NCBI RefSeq assembly: GCF_964355755.1
Contig: NC_092670.1
Span: forward strand, 23,063,201-23,127,200
From: Antedon mediterranea
Lineage: Eukaryota > Echinodermata > Crinoidea > Comatulida > Antedonidae
Direction of reading: 5' to 3'
Length of the DNA: 64,000 bases
Shown: positions 10,847-23,740 of the stretch, piece by piece
Layout: each line of letters opens with the position of its first letter
Position numbering within the stretch: the first letter of the stretch is position 1
Notes under the pieces: model-generated
Database searches by the model: none
What the model was told of the DNA's origin: nothing
The model's input: the letters and a program-made list of their open reading frames with translations, nothing else
Translations under genes and position numbers: made by a program

Positions 10847-12734
10847 ATGTCGAAAATACGTAAATTGTATAGGCCTAGGCCTAGTCGAAAAATTTGAACG
10901 GAGGGAATCTTCCAAGAAGGAGCGGAGATCCTCGGTGTTGGTTCAGTGTTCGAATGTGGCGATACCAAAGTAAAGTATTGCTATATAATTTATAAATGAG
11001 ATAGCATGCAGAACGATTATTCATGTTAGAAGTGGGAAGAAGAGTTATTTTATGATAACCGAAGTTAAACGAAGTCTTGATATTGATAAACATTCGTTGA
11101 GGTTGACAAATCTAAGGTATGGAATTATTATTAATATTAATGTATATTTTTTGTTATTATAGGCCTAGGCCTATTTGTTTATTTAATTTACAAAAGTGCC
11201 ATTTATTTGTTATTAGGCCTAGCTAGGTCCTAGCTAGGCTACGTCTAGGTCTATGTATGTTAATATAAAATAAAATCAGTTAAAAAACTAAGACGGTACC
11301 TAAATACTTAACCATGTTAACAATTATAATAGTGTAATACAATGTCATTTAATAAGATGTAGAAACCAGTTGATATATATAAATAATTGAATAATAAACA
11401 GACGTTGTTAAAGGAATAGGGAGGAGTAATTGTTTTTTGAGGGGAAGGACATTTCAGTCTTGAATTTTCTAATATCCGGTGTTTATTTAAACTTTGTCAT
11501 CATGGAATTTGCAATTTGTAGGCTAGTTGGAGGCCATATGGTAGGCCTAGGCCTATCTATATATAACATTGAAATAACATTTAAATTGATAATATTATAA
11601 TTGAAGTATAATTGTTATGCCATATTGCCAGTATAATTGTAAATTCTGAGTTGTATGATTTTTTTTTTTAATAAATAAAATTTTCTGATGTTTGTTCATC
11701 AAATACAAATTGAAGTAAGAAATGACCAACCTGTGGAGTGTGGTGGTGTAAGCCTAGACCGCCTATATACATATTTTGTTTTAATGATTATTTTTCTTTT
11801 GTGTTAATAGGTCTTTACAAATATTGCTGATTTTAATGTCAATATGGAAGTTGTTCGTAATTTTGTCAGACTATCGACGGTGTCAATGTCAACAGCTAGG
11901 GGAAGCCCGAAGAAAACAGGGCTATCTTTGAATGGGACATTATAGAAGGTAATATTTTCTTTTGATTTAATCTAGGCCTAGGCTTATGTAGCACAGTTAG
12001 TTTAATGAACGGCGCTAGTTTCGTTTCGTACCTGAATTTTATTTCGACTCCAAATTTGTTAAGAAACTTTTTCCTGAATACCACACCTTCGAATTAGACC
12101 TCATATATACTTTTACGATGTAGAGTTACAGAAAAAGTAACAAATAAATCCTTTAAATTGATGAATTTACGACGTGTTTCTTGCACATGATTTGTCAATT
12201 TTGCATATATTGACGTTTTTATGGAGCGCCAAAAGAGCCACTATAATAGAAGGCTAAAAGTCAGTGAAATGTGTATAGGCTATTCCTATTTAATGCATCT
12301 ATAGTTTAATAAAATTGGAGAAAAAAGTTATTTACCTAAAAATAATGTAATTTAAGGCAAAAATAATCAAAATGGTTGCTTTTGGTTAAGATGTGAAAAT
12401 CTTGTTTTTTTAAATTTTTTTATGGAAGTGATTACTTCATTAAAACTACAAACTGGGCTATTTAAAGTCTGATGTTAATAACCTTTTTTTTTTTTTTAAA
12501 TAATTTTTCATGTATTTGGGGGACAATGCATCTTTAAAATAGTATTTTATATCTATTTTGATTATTATAATGATTGTTTTGATTGCAGGTATCCTGTTGA
12601 CATGTTAATGGAAAATGATGCTCTCTCTACTACACATACCAGAAGATCTACACTTTGATTTCAATGTTAATTTGCCATGTCGTGTGAATTATTATTATAG
12701 TTTTGGGTGTATTACTGATATTCAATTTTTGTAA
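10847..12734 (+). pseudogene. Broken forward copy of the RPA-like gene
   Basis: The exon 1 remnant (10,847-11,116) carries a TAGGCC-rich insertion near its start, plus in-frame stops and small indels, but keeps its GT donor. The exon 2 remnant (11,811-11,948) keeps AG and GT borders and the original 138 nt length but ends in an in-frame TAG two codons before the donor. Exons 3 and 4 are deleted: intron sequence after exon 2 runs into the intron that precedes exon 5. The exon 5 remnant (12,589-12,734) has a small insertion that shifts its frame. No functional product is expected. Confidence 0.85.
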
Positions 12735-12955
12735 GGTAACAGTTCTTTGCAAGTTTGTTTTAATGCGTTTTTATTTTATATATTTGTTGAAAAGTAAATT
12801 TAATGATTTTGTACTTAAAATCATTAAATTTACTTTTATTATTTATTAATATACTGAATTAACATTGATTATTTAATAGACATATATGATAATCTTATCT
12901 ACAAAATATACAATGCTAATTAATATTTTTTTAAAGTAATAAAGGAAATACATAC

Positions 12956-13400
12956 CTCCAACACTGTTGAAGGGTAGTTCTTAACCCCTTTTCTTCCATT
13001 ATAAGTGCTGATATTGTTAATTTGATTTGTCATAGCACCCGACACACCCAAGGCTGGTTCCCCCACCCCCACCATATAACTACGTCGATACAATTAAGTA
13101 GGCTAATGCCTAATGTCAACACTTTTTTTATATTTTGGTGTTTTATAAGGTACACATTAATTGCATACCTTAGATTTGTTTGTCAACCTCAATGAATTAT
13201 TATCAATAGTTGGTTTTAAGTTCGGTTATCATAACCTTACTTCCCACTTCTAACATGAATAATTGTTTTGCTACTACACCTTCTGTCTTATTTATATAGC
13301 AATTTTTTACTTTGGTATTATTACTTTAAATTACTGAACCAACACTGAATATCTCTGCTGCTTGAAGATTCCCTCTGTTAAAATTTTTCAATTATAATTT
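12956..13400 (-). pseudogene. Inverted truncated RPA-like copy, twin of 6160-6604
   Basis: On the minus strand exon 1 (about 13,400 to 13,169) joins through a stub of intron 1 to exon 3 (about 13,152 to 12,956). Exon 2 is missing, with the same junction as the block A twin, so the deletion predates the block duplication. Confidence 0.75.
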
Positions 13401-13539
13401 TATCAATTTAAATGTTTAAAAAACAATATATTATAAACCAACTAACCTACAAAGTTTAATAAACACTGGATTTTAAAAACGTGAAGTCTGAAATGTTGTT
13501 CCCTGCAAATTTTTAAGTAATAAATTTCAGTAAATTTTT

Positions 13540-13715
13540 TTTTTTAAATGATGTAATTTGTTTCTAAATGAGGTAAATGATTAATGTAAATTTAATAATT
13601 TTGTATTTATAATCAGTGTAATTTGCTGCTAATTAAGATAAATAATGTATATTTTGTGTTATAATCTTTGTAATTTGTTGTTAATTAAGATAATTTAAAA
13701 TCAGTGTAAATTATT
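13540..13715 (+). repeat. AT-rich ~60 bp degenerate repeats
   Basis: Two to three units of the AT-rich family, matching the sequence around 6740-6900. No gene. Confidence 0.6.
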
Positions 13716-14284
13716 AGTCATAGCACCCGACACTCTGGAGGCTGCTTCTCCCCACATAACTATGTCGATACATCACTATGTCATACAAGGCAATAAATAC
13801 ACTGTTTTGTTTTTTGAAATCATAACATGTGATGGTAAAACTGAATCTATATTATATATATTTGGATTTTCTTTTATATAATTATATTAATAAATAATAG
13901 TTTATAATTGAATATATACATCTGGTGAATATTTTATATCGACATAGATGTGGGCCTAATAACAAATAAATGGCACTTTTGTAAATTAAATAAACAATTA
14001 TATTACCAAAAAATATACATTAATTGCATACCTTAGATTTGTCTGTGAAACTCGATGAATTATTATCAAGGCTTGGTTTAACGTTTGGTTATCATAACTT
14101 TTCTTCCGATCTCTAACATGAATAATCGTTTTGCTAGTACACCTTCTGTCTCATTTATATAGCAATTTTTTATTTTGGTATCATTACATTTCATTACTGA
14201 ACCAACACCGAAGGATCTCCGCCACTTAGAAGATTCAATCCTTTCAAATTTTTCGACTATGTACATCTTCAGTACTTTCGACAT
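13714..14284 (-). pseudogene. Third inverted RPA-like copy (exon 1, intron, partial exon 3)
   Basis: The minus-strand ATG at 14,284 opens a 68-codon frame that follows exon 1 of the intact gene until a one-base insertion creates an early stop near 14,078. The exon 1 donor is intact at 14,032/14,031. An intron with recognisable parts of introns 1 and 2 follows, then a partial exon 3 (about 13,795 to 13,714). Exon 2 is absent here too, as in the other two inverted copies. Confidence 0.75.
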
Positions 14285-14514
14285 CCTTTCGACAACACCT
14301 TGACTTTACATTGACTTTCATTGAATTTTTGATTATAAGTTTATCAATTTCAATGTTTAAAAAACAATATGTTATAAACCATACAACTAGCCCACAAATT
14401 GCAAATTTCATGATGACAAAGTTTAAATAAACACTGGTTTTAAAAATGTCAAGTCTGAAATGTGTTTCCTCTCCAATTTTTAATTAACAATCAGTTCGAG
14501 TAAATTAGTTATAA

Positions 14515-15215
14515 AAAAATTGATGTAATTTGGTGTTAAATGATTAATGTAAATTTAATATGTTTATATTTATAATCAGTGTAATTTATTGCTAATTAAG
14601 ATAAATAATTAATGTAAATTTGAATATTTTTTTAAATTTATAATTAGTGTAATTTATTGGTAATTCAGATAAATTATTATTGGTGTAATTTGCTGCTAAT
14701 TAAGATAAACAATGTAAATTTTGTATTATAATTTTTGTACTTTGTTATTAATTAAGATAATTTAAAATCAGTGTAATTTGTTGGTAAATTAGTTAAATGA
14801 AAAATATAAATATAATAATTTTGCTAATTGAGATAAATTATTAATCTAAATTTAATAATTTTGTATTATAATTGATGATTTTTTTTAAAAATTACAATAG
14901 ATAATGTAAAGTGTTATCATTTTGTATAATCACTGTAATTTACTGCTAAAGATGTAAAGTTTGTATTATAATCTTTGTACTTTGTTGCTAATTAAAGATG
15001 ATTTAAATTAGTGTAATTTGTTGGTAAATGAATAATATAAATATACTAATGTTATATTTACAATCAGTGTAATTTGCTGCTAATTAAGATTTTAAAATCA
15101 GTTTTATTGTTGTTGTTTGTTGACTTAAATATATAATATAAATATAGGCCTAATAATGTTGTATTTTTAATCGGTGTAATTTGCTGCTAATTAAGATAAA
15201 TAACTATTGTACTGT
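14515..15215 (+). repeat. AT-rich ~60 bp degenerate repeats
   Basis: Roughly ten imperfect units of the AT-rich family lie in + orientation, with variable spacers. No gene. Confidence 0.65.
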
Positions 15216-16380
15216 TTGCTACAAGATACCTATTAAATGTCAGTATGATATGATTTATTTGTTTTAGTCGTTTTTTAAAATGTTATTCCATTTTATGTAA
15301 GCCGTTAGTTGTGGTCATTATATGATGTTACAAGAGTTTTGCAAAATCAGCATATCGAGGGGCGCGTCAATAGGCTTGTGTAACTTTAGTACGTTGCAGT
15401 TTTGTTGTAAAACCTTTTAACGACCACGATAAGTTAACAATTGCAAGTTTCGCTGAGAAAACCGGTTGGGTATAATAATAAACAAGGAGCTAATGGTTCA
15501 ATATATCAAGTTTTTTAATAGTGTTTGATAAAAGGGGCAGATGCTTTTTTTTTTTTAGGAGTGTTCAAAAAGTGCGTGGTATGTGAGGAATTATTTTATC
15601 ATTTCCAAAAGTGCGAGGCATAGTTTACAATTTCAAAAAGGTGCGAGGCATATCCTATTATGCTATATTATAGGCCTAAATAACCAACTGTTTATATTTT
15701 TATAATAGGCCTAGCGTATCTAAACAGATTGGTGTATATACCCATCATGTTGTTTATTTTTATGTAACGATTGTTACATATTGATTGTGTCAAATTTTAC
15801 TTTTACAAAAGTGCCGAACTGTTGAAAAGTTTTGCATCTGTATGCGCCATATTTTAAAAATCTGAACGACAGTCTTCAACTTTCGATAAACAATAAGCGA
15901 CACTCATCAATTGACTGTTATGTCATGCTTGTTGGTATTTCGAGCGTGTGTACTTTACAAATTGATTACAATCGATTTAATTACATGTCTCTCAAACATA
16001 GCAGAGTGAAAATAATATTGTCTCACCCCGGTAGTTGATCTGAGAGATGGAAAATCCCTCCCTGAGAGGATTCGGCCTTGTGGCACGAGGTTTTAGCACC
16101 AACGCACAGCCTTCTCTCTGAGCGGCGTGCCAAAGACATTTTTGACATTCCATTCTCTAGGAAATCAACACGTGTACCTCTCTCGGAAATAAAGTGAACA
16201 GCGATGGCCAGGACAAGTTCAATAACTGGCGGTGAATAAAAGGTAACTGATATGCCGATCTAATAACATGCCGCAAAGAAAAAAAAACTGCGAGAGAATT
16301 CTGGAACGTGTGTGAAAAAGACTTACGCCCGACAACTAGGCCTAAACAAAAATTAAACTTTAGCTAATAATATGCCTAGC
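15216..16380 (+). repeat. Distal part of block B, shared with block A
   Basis: Carries the block A segments at 15,295-15,365, 15,785-15,900 and 16,105-16,270. A short direct repeat around AAGTGCGAGGCATA occurs at 15,605-15,655. I see no gene. The 68-codon ORF at 15,832 spans a repeat boundary and is not kept in block A. Confidence 0.5.
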
Positions 16381-16399
16381 ACTAATCTAGACCACCCTT

Positions 16400-17020
16400 C
16401 AACACATTGATATTATTTAATTTTGTATTTAGTTTAATTTGGTGCTAGTTAAAATAAAATTTATTTAATAATTAATGTAAATTTAATGATTTTGTACTTA
16501 AAGTCAGTGTCAGTTGCTAAATGAGTTAAATGTTTTTATATTTATAATCAGTGTAATTTGCTGCTAATAAATATTTAATGTAGCTTTAATTTTGTATTTA
16601 TAATTAGTGTAATTTATTGCTAATAAAGATAAATAATTAATATAAATTTAAAAAATATTTTTTTATTGGTAATTGAGATAAATTATTAATGTCAATTTAA
16701 TGATTTTGTATGTATAATTGGTGAAATTTTTGCTGATTGTAATACATCATTATGTAAAGTGTAATAATTGTGTATTATCAGTGTAGTTTGTTGGTAAATG
16801 AGTTAAGTAATTAATGTAAATTTAATAGTTTTGTATTTATAATCAGTGGAATTTGCTGCTAATTAAGATAATATATAATGTACGTAAATTTGGTATTATA
16901 ATCAGTGTAATTTGTTGTAAATAATAATAAATAATATAAATATAGGCCTAATAATGTTGTATTTATAATCGGTGTAATTTGCTGCTAATTAAGATGAATA
17001 ATTAATGTTCTGTTTGCTAC
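16400..17020 (+). repeat. AT-rich ~60 bp degenerate repeats
   Basis: About nine imperfect units of the AT-rich family in + orientation, preceded by an inverted copy of the AGGGTGGTCT start (near 16,385). Confidence 0.65.
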
Positions 17021-17299
17021 AAGACAACTATTAAATGTCATTATGATATGATTTAATTGTTTTACTCGTTTTTTTTTTTTTATTGCATTTTATGTAAGCC
17101 GTTAGTCCTTAAGGGATGGCAAAATCAGCATTGTAGTTGTCAAGAGTTGTCAAAACAACAATGCAATATATATTTTTTATTAAATGATTTGCATAAAATC
17201 AATAATTAAATATCAAAATAGAATTTAATATGATTGGTTTTTTTTTCATGAAAACACAACCTTTGGTCCAGGCTCAGATTGCGAGTGTGACCTTCACAA

Positions 17300-17640
17300 A
17301 AAGTTGTATACTTCCTAATCTATGGTGGCGCCGTATCGGATGGACAATCAGAGCCATATGCTTTGTGGACAATATTACTGGTACAGGGAAAACCTTGTGA
17401 TTATTATATATTTTGGTACATACTACCTCCATATATCACTTGATGACGTCATGATACCAGATAGACAACATGAATTCATATCTACAATTCAACAACTTCC
17501 ATATTAAATTTTAATCATTTGGGTCACTTTTCATTCCGATGAGATCTAAACAGATTAAAATATACTGTATAGATAAAATTAAGCAACTGATGTTATTCTA
17601 ATTTTTTTTATGATGACGTAGGCCTAATGAAAATTAAAAA
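17300..17640 (+). repeat. Diverged fragment of the 1.2 kb repeat family
   Basis: A TGATGACGTCATGA core, followed by the GAATTCATATCTACAATTCA landmark and the CATTCCGATGAGATC stretch, matches the diverged unit at about 51,470-51,670 and the one at about 36,880-36,990. It sits about 150 bp before the first Helentron copy. Confidence 0.55.
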
Positions 17641-17781
17641 ATGTTTAACATGTGAAGGAAATTTGATTTCTGTTGAACATTACATTTGTTTTTTCAATAG
17701 GAAGTTAGGGCACGATATAAATTAAACTTTTATGGTGAAAATGTGGTGAATTGTGTCTGGGCCTAGGCCTACAGCATTTAT

Positions 17782-18780
17782 GTTACTTTTGGCGACGATT
17801 GCGTGCCATATTAGTGAAGAACAACGTGGTTACACCTCCATGTTGGATTTGTAATAATTTATTATAGTATTGCTCCCGATATTGCTTCGCAATTTTATTT
17901 GTTAAAACGAACATATAGCCTATATTACAAAAAGTTTAAACACAATTGTGTTAAATATAATAGTAAGAAATAGGTAAGATATATTTTGCTTAATTTGGAT
18001 TTTTGATTTGTAATATTTAATTGCTTTTGTGTTTGTCATCAACATGAAATGGCCTATTCTAAGATAGGCCTAGGCCTAGGCCTAGGCTAGTCGTATCCCG
18101 GATTACCTCTTCAGGAAGGCCTAGACCTAGCCTTGATTTAGCTGTACAGTACTGTAGTAGAGGCATAATGACGCTAGCCTAGTTCCACTTTGCATCTGGC
18201 TTATAATTATATATTAACTCCTAATTTGTTAACAAACTTTATCTTGAATACCATGCCTTAAAATTAACACCGGTATAATTATAGCCTACTATTGTACTAC
18301 TAGTCTTAGTTTAGAGGTCTTAATAGCATTGTGTTAGCAAGGTGAGCCTGCTTTGTAAAGTTCTCTTCTATGCCTACTAGCCTAGGTAGGGGCTAGGCCT
18401 AGTTTTTAGTTGTATAAGTTCCTAAAGAGAAGAAACAACGACTCGTTGAACAAGCTTACAGTAGCAAGTAGCCTGGGTTTAGGCTAGTCTATACTATAGT
18501 CTAGTAAGTAGTAGTGTAGGTCAATTCAGTTCACTTTTTCACTTGTCTTATGTCATTAGCCTATATATTTTTGTCTTGTAGTTGTTGGAAGAGATATAAG
18601 TACAGTAATAACATTATTGTTTCTACAGTACTTCATAATCTCTAGAATATTGTAAGTAGTGAACATAAAATAAATAATTTGTAGAGATGATTTATGGTCT
18701 CGTGATTGGGAGAGAAGTGTTGCCTGTTATTTTGTAGGCATTCACTATTATGAAACATTTACATAATTCAGATTTTATTG
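17782..18780 (+). promoter_or_regulatory. Helentron copy 1 leader with candidate 5' exons
   Basis: Conserved with 55,181-56,060 only in patches, and the patches include splice signals. A donor AATAG/GTAAG at 17,974 has a counterpart at 55,406. An exon 18,582-18,651 lies between TTTTGTCTTGTAG and GTAAGTAG and matches 55,956-56,005. The TAGGCC microsatellite (18,065-18,100) and the foldback-element end (18,172-18,270) lie between them. I infer an untranslated, spliced leader. No ORF is conserved here. Confidence 0.5.
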
Positions 18781-21700
18781 TTTGTGATCAAACTATTAAA
18801 TGAAATTACCATTGAGACAACACGTAGGCCCCAATCAGCCGACCCATACCCAAAGTCATTTTGAGGAAATTTCTTAATTTTTCAGACATTGATTAAGAAG
18901 CTTGTTGATTTGGAAAAAGTGTTAATGTTGTTTATTACCATTATCAATGTTTTTCCTTGTTTTTTTTAGATTGTAGAAAATATACAGTTTCAGCTACAGC
19001 TGTGAGTATCAGTAGATTATTTGTTAAACGGAGAAAACATATTTTCCTTACTTTGTGAACTGTTGCCTGCCCTAATCAGTTGTCTCATACCCAAAGTCAT
19101 TTTGAGGAAATTTCTTAATTTTTCAGACATTGATTAAGAAGCTTGTTGATTTGGAAAAAGTGTTAATGTTGTTTATTGCCATTATCAATGTTTTTCCTTG
19201 TTTTTTTGTAGATTGTAGAAAATATACAGTTTCAGCTACAGCTGTGAGTATCAGTAGATTATCTGTTAAACGGAGAAAACATATTTTCCTTCCTTTGTCA
19301 ACTGTTGCCTGTTATTTTGTAGACATTTTCTATTAGGAAACATTTACGTAATTCAGATTTTATTGTTTGTGATCAAACAATTAAATGAAATTACCATTGA
19401 GACAACATGTAGGCCGCAATCAGCCGGCCCATACCCAAAGTCATTTTGAGGAAATTTCCTAATTTTTCAGACATTGATTAAGAAGCATGTTGATTTGGAA
19501 AAAGTGTTAATGTTGTTTATTGCCATTATCAATGTTTTTCCTTGTTTTTTTTTAGATTGTAGAAAATTAACAGTTTCAGCTACAGCTGTGAGTATTAGTA
19601 GATTATCTGTTAAACGGAGAAAACATATTTTCCTTACTTTGTGAACTGTTGCCTGCCCTAATCAGTCGTCTCATACCCAAAGTCATTTTGAGGAAATTTC
19701 TTAATTTTTCAGACATTGATTAAGAAGCTTGTTGATTTGGAAAAAGTGTTAATGTTGTTTATTGCCATTATCAATGTTTTTCCTTGTTTTTTTTTAGATT
19801 GTAGAAAATATACAGTTTCAGCTACAGCTGTGAGTATCAGTAGATTATCTGTTAAACGGAGAAAACATATTTTCCTTACTTTGTGAACTGTTGCCTGTTA
19901 TTTTGTAGACATTTTCTATTATGAAACATTTACGTAATTCAGATTTTATAGTTTGTGATCAAACAATTAAATGAAATTACCATTGAGACAACATGTAGGC
20001 CGCAATCAGCCGGCCCATACCCAAAGTCATTTTGAGGAAATTTCCTAATTTTTCAGACATTGATTAAGAAGCATGTTGATTTGGAAAAAGTGTTAATGTT
20101 GTTTAGTGCCATTATCAATGTTTTTCCTTGTTTTTTTTAGATTGTAGAAAATTAACAGTTTCAGCTACAGCTGTGAGTATCAGTAGATTATCTGTTAAAC
20201 GGAGAAAACATATTTTCCTTACTTTGTGAACTGTTGCCTGTTATTTTGTAGGCATTTTATATTATGAAACATTTACATAATTCAGATTTTATGGTTTGTG
20301 AATAAGATATTAAATGAAAGTAGTATTGAGACAACATGTAGACCCCAATCAGCCGGCCCATACCCAAAGTTATTTTGAGGAAATTTTTAAATTTTTCAGA
20401 CATTAATTAAGAAGCATGTTGATTTAGCAAAAGGGTTAATGTTGTTTATTGCCATTATCAATGTTTTTCCTTGTTGTTTTTAGATTGTAGAAAATATACA
20501 GTGTTAGCTACAGCTGTGAGTAGATTATTTGTTAAATGGAGAAAACATATTTTCCTTACTTTGTGAACTGTTGCCTGTTATTTTGTAGACATTTTCTATT
20601 ATGAAACATTTACATCATTCAGATTTTATGGTTTGTGAATAAAATATTAAATTAAATTAGCATTGAGACAACATGTAGGCCCCAATTAGCCGACCCATAC
20701 CCAAAGTCATTTTGAGGAAATTTCTTAATTTTTCAGACATTGATTAAGAAGCTTGTTGATTTGGAAAAAGTGTTAATGTTGTTTATTGCCATTCTCAATG
20801 TTTTTCCTTGTTTTTTTTTTAGATTGTAGAAAATATACAGTGTCAGCTACAGCTGTGAGTATTAGTAGATTATCTGTTAAACAGAGGAAACATATTTTCC
20901 TTACTTTGTGAACTGTTGCCTGTTATTTTGTAGGCATTTTCTATTATGAAACATTTACATCATTCAGATTTTATGATTTGTGAATAAAATATTAAATGAA
21001 ATTAGCATTGAGACAACATTTAGGCCGCAATTAGCCGACCCATGCCCAAAGTCATTTTGAGGAAATTTCTTAATTTTTCAGACATTGATTAAGAAGCTTG
21101 TTGATTTGGAAAAAGTGTTAATGTTGTTTATTACCATTATCAATGTTTTTCCTTGTTTTTTTTAGATTGTAGAAAATATACAGTTTTAGCTACAGCTGTG
21201 AGTATCAGTAGATTATTTGTTAAACGGAGAAAACATATTTTCCTTACTTTGTGAACTGTTGCCTGCCCTAATCAGTCGTTTCATACCCAAAGTCATTTTG
21301 AGGAAATTTCTTAATTTTTCAGACATTGATTAAGAAGCTTGTTGATTTGGAAAAAGTGTTAATGTTGTTTATTGCCATTATCAATGTTTTTCCTTGTTTT
21401 TTTTTAGATTGTAGAAAATATACAGTTTCAGCTACAGCTGTGAGTATCAGTAGATTATCTGTTAAACGGAGAAAACATATTTTCCTTACTTTGTGAACTG
21501 TTGCCTGTTATTTTGTAGACATTTTCTATTATGAAACATTTACGTAATTCAGATTTTATAGTTTGTGATCAAACAATTAAATGAAATTACCATTGAGACA
21601 ACATGTAGGCCGCAATCAGCCGGCCCATACCCAAAGTTATTTTGAGGAAATTTCTTAATTTTTCAGACATTGATTAAGAAGCATGTTGATTTAGGAAAAG

Positions 21701-23740
21701 GGTTAATGTTGTTTATTGCCAATATCAATGTTTTTCCATGTTGTTTTTAGATTGTAGAAAATATACAGTGTTAGCTATAGCTGTGAGTATTAGTAGATTA
21801 TCCGTTAAACGGAGAAAACATATTTTCCTTACTTTGTGAACAGTTGCCTGTTATTTTGTAGGCATTTTCTATTATGAAACATTTACATAATTCAGATTTT
21901 ATGGTTTGTGAATAAAATATTAAATGAAATTAGCATTGAGACAACATGTAGGCCCTAACCAGCCGTCCCATACCTAAAGTCATTTTGAGGAAATTTCTTA
22001 ATTTTTCAGACCTCGATTAAGAAGCATGTTGATTTGGAAAAAGTGTTAATGTTGTTTATTGCCAATTATTAATGTTTTTTCTTGTTTTTTTTTAGATTGT
22101 AGAAAATATACAGTGTCAGCTACAGCTGTGAGTATTAGTAGATTATCTGTTAAACGGAGAAAACATATTTTCTTTACTTTGTGAACCGTTGCCTGTTATT
22201 TTGTAGGCATTTTCTATTATGTAATATTCACATCATTCAGATTTTATGGTTTGTGAATAAAATATTAAATGAAATTAGCATTGAGACAACATGTAGGCCC
22301 TAACCAGCTGTCTCATACCCAAAGTCATTTTGAGGAATTTCTTATTTTTTCAGACATTGATTAAGAAGCTTGTTGATTTGGAAAAAGTGTTAATGTTGTT
22401 TATTGCCAATTATTAATGTTTTCCCTTGTTTTTTTGTTTTAGATTGTAGAACATATACAGTGTTAGCTACAGCTGTGAGTATTAGTAGATTATCTGTTAA
22501 ACGGAGAAAACATATTTTCCTTACTTTGTGAACTGTTGCCTGTTATTTTGTAGACATTTTCTATTATGAAACATTTACGTAATTCAGATTTTATTGTTTG
22601 TGATCAAATAATTAAATGAAATTACCATTGAGACAACATGTAGGCCGCAATCAGCCGGCCCATACCCAAAGTCATTTTGAGGAAATTTCCTAATTTTTCA
22701 GACATTGATTAAGAAGCATGTTGATTTGGAAAAAGTGTTAATGTTGTTTATTGCCATTCTCAATGTTTTTCCTTGTTTTTTTTTAGATTGTAGAAAATTA
22801 ACAGTTTCAGCTACAGCTGTGAGTATTAGTAGATTATTTGTTAAACGGAGAAAACATATTTTCCTTACTTTGTGAACTGTTGCCTGTTATTTTGTAGGCA
22901 TTTTATATTATGAAACATTTACATAATTCAGATTTTATGGTTTGTGAATAAGATATTAAATGAAAGTAGTATTGAGACAACATGTAGACCCCAATCAGCC
23001 GGTCCATATCCAAGGTTTTTTTGAGGAAATTTTTTAATTTTCAGTCATTGATTAAGAAGCACGTTGATTTAGCGAAAGGGTTAATGTTGTTTCTTGCCAT
23101 TATCAATGTTTTTCCTTGTTGTTTTTAGATTGTAGAAAATATACAGTGTTAGCTACAGCTGTGAGTATTAGTAGATTATCTGTTAAACGGAGAAAACATA
23201 TTTTCTTTACTTTGTGAACAGTTGCCTGTTATTTTGTAGGAATTTTCTATTATGAAACATTTACGGCATTCAGATTTTATGGTTTGTGAATAAAATATTA
23301 AATGAAATTAGCATAGAGACAACATGTAGGCCCTAACCAGCTGTCTCATACCCAAAGTTATTTTGAGGAATTTCTTAATTTTTCAGACATTGATTAAGAA
23401 GCATGTTGATTTGGAAAAAGTGTTAATGTTGTTTATTGCCAATTATTAATATTTTTCCTTGTTTTTTTGTTTTAGATTGTAGAACATATACAGTGTCAGC
23501 TACAGCTGTGAGTATTAGTAGATTATCTGTTAAACGGATAAAACATATTTTCTTTAGTTTGTGAACCGTTGGCATTGATTAAGAAGCATGTTGATTTTAA
23601 AAAAGTGTTAATGTTGTTTATTTGCCATTATTAATGATTTTCCTTTTATTTTTTAGATTGTAGTTGTACAGAAAATATACAGTGTCAGTTACAGCTGTGA
23701 GTATTAGAAAATTATCTGTAAAACGGAAAAAACATATTTT
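18780..23740 (+). repeat. Sixteen-unit 343/242 bp tandem array in Helentron copy 1
   Basis: Using the GTGAGTA landmark, units fall at 19,002, 19,244, 19,588, 19,830, 20,173, 20,516, 20,855, 21,198, 21,440, 21,783, 22,128, 22,475, 22,819, 23,161, 23,508 and 23,697. Steps are about 343 or 242 bp, and the short form lacks a ~101 bp block. Each unit has a pyrimidine tract plus TTTAG, then 32 bases, then GTGAGTA, and further TTTTTCAG and TTTTGTAG acceptor-like sites. Units are mostly very similar. The short ORF at 19,130-19,336 is an accident of the repeat. Confidence 0.95.

Larger units (their letters stand above)
10486..17150 (+). repeat. Block B of the tandem duplication
   Basis: The second, more decayed copy of block A: same start sequence, broken forward RPA-like exons (10,847-12,734), inverted partial copy (12,956-13,400), a further inverted copy absent from block A (13,714-14,284), AT-rich repeats and the same distal segments. 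TAGGCC-rich insertions (for example 10,868-10,884, 11,160-11,175, 11,215-11,250) break it up. Confidence 0.7.

Noticed and set aside
18780-23740. A CRISPR array
   Set aside because: Units are ~343 bp direct repeats with no short unique spacers, in a eukaryotic mobile element.
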